Shown here: piece after piece, positions 63,946 through 64,000 of the stretch
How the letters are laid out: each line of letters begins with the position of its first letter
How positions within the stretch are numbered: position 1 is the first letter of the stretch
From: Streptomyces tailanensis
GTDB lineage: Bacteria; Actinomycetota; Actinomycetes; Streptomycetales; Streptomycetaceae
NCBI RefSeq assembly: GCF_008386495.1
Contig: NZ_VTHJ01000009.1
Coordinates: 118,418 to 182,417 of the forward strand
DNA: 64,000 bases
Direction: 5' to 3'
Made by a program: the position numbers and the translations under genes
The notes under the pieces: generated by a model
Database searches by the model: none
The model's input: only the letters and a program-made list of their open reading frames with translations
Told to the model about the DNA's origin: nothing

Positions 63946-64000
63946 TCGTAAAGCCGCAGGTCACGGGTCTGGTGTGAATGGCGAGTTGGATACTCGTGCC

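Noticed and set aside
1..64000. tRNA, rRNA and CRISPR loci
   Set aside because: None recognised on reading; no tRNA-like cloverleaf, rRNA core sequence or regular repeat-spacer array was noticed.

Overview
The window is very GC-rich (codon third positions are almost all G or C). It carries hallmark actinomycete families: DUF6629, DUF5685, MmyB-type XRE regulators, SpoIIE-type PP2C, TauE and many Streptomyces-type insertion sequences. It is most likely part of a Streptomyces chromosome arm or large linear replicon. No ribosomal RNA, tRNA, CRISPR array or core housekeeping operon was seen. The many transposon scraps, truncated genes and broken frames mark it as accessory and actively decaying DNA.

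Layout. 0-3.4 kb: a hypothetical gene, a DUF6629 membrane protein and a frame-broken SGNH hydrolase. 3.5-9.7 kb: a ChvE-like sugar-binding lipoprotein with its own promoter, a MarR / secreted protein / MFS exporter operon, and a divergent P450/TetR pair. 9.7-14.3 kb: a TauE relic, an ArsR-CDF metal operon with a 28-bp palindromic operator, a SUKH protein, a YihY protein and a small membrane protein. 14.5-22.8 kb: ISL3 and IS21 pieces around a LuxR regulator with two sensor genes and a secreted lipase; then a 2.5-kb ISL3 element carrying a passenger gene. 22.8-33.6 kb: mostly conserved proteins of unknown role, an LLM flavin oxidoreductase, a Cys/Gly-tailed DUF5685 protein, and a mosaic of IS256, group II intron and XRE fragments. 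34-38.7 kb: IS5 and IS1380 scraps, an FkbM methyltransferase, a Stealth sugar-phosphate transferase broken by a 22-bp duplication, and a PP2C phosphatase. 40-44.1 kb: more scraps and an SDR / MmyB-type regulator pair sharing a 22-bp site.

44.4-55.5 kb is the biosynthetic core: a TetR gene, a reductase cut off at a deletion junction, and the remains of a trans-acyltransferase polyketide synthase (KR tail, ACP, a ketosynthase lacking the usual first His, then AT-AT-ER). Two P450s follow, then a coupled pair of condensation-fold acyltransferases that is still intact. The PKS tailoring and AT genes carry frameshifts and one in-frame stop, so this pathway is a relic. 55.6-61.4 kb holds small genes, a lipoprotein behind a 38-bp perfect palindrome, and a Tat-exported GH106-like rhamnosidase with a LacI-type operator. 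61.4-64 kb is a pile of IS110, IS5, ISL3 and ISAs1 fragments.

All family names come from reading motifs by eye; no database search was run. Several frame breaks fall in short G or C runs, so some could be assembly errors; the in-frame stops and the duplications cannot be explained that way.
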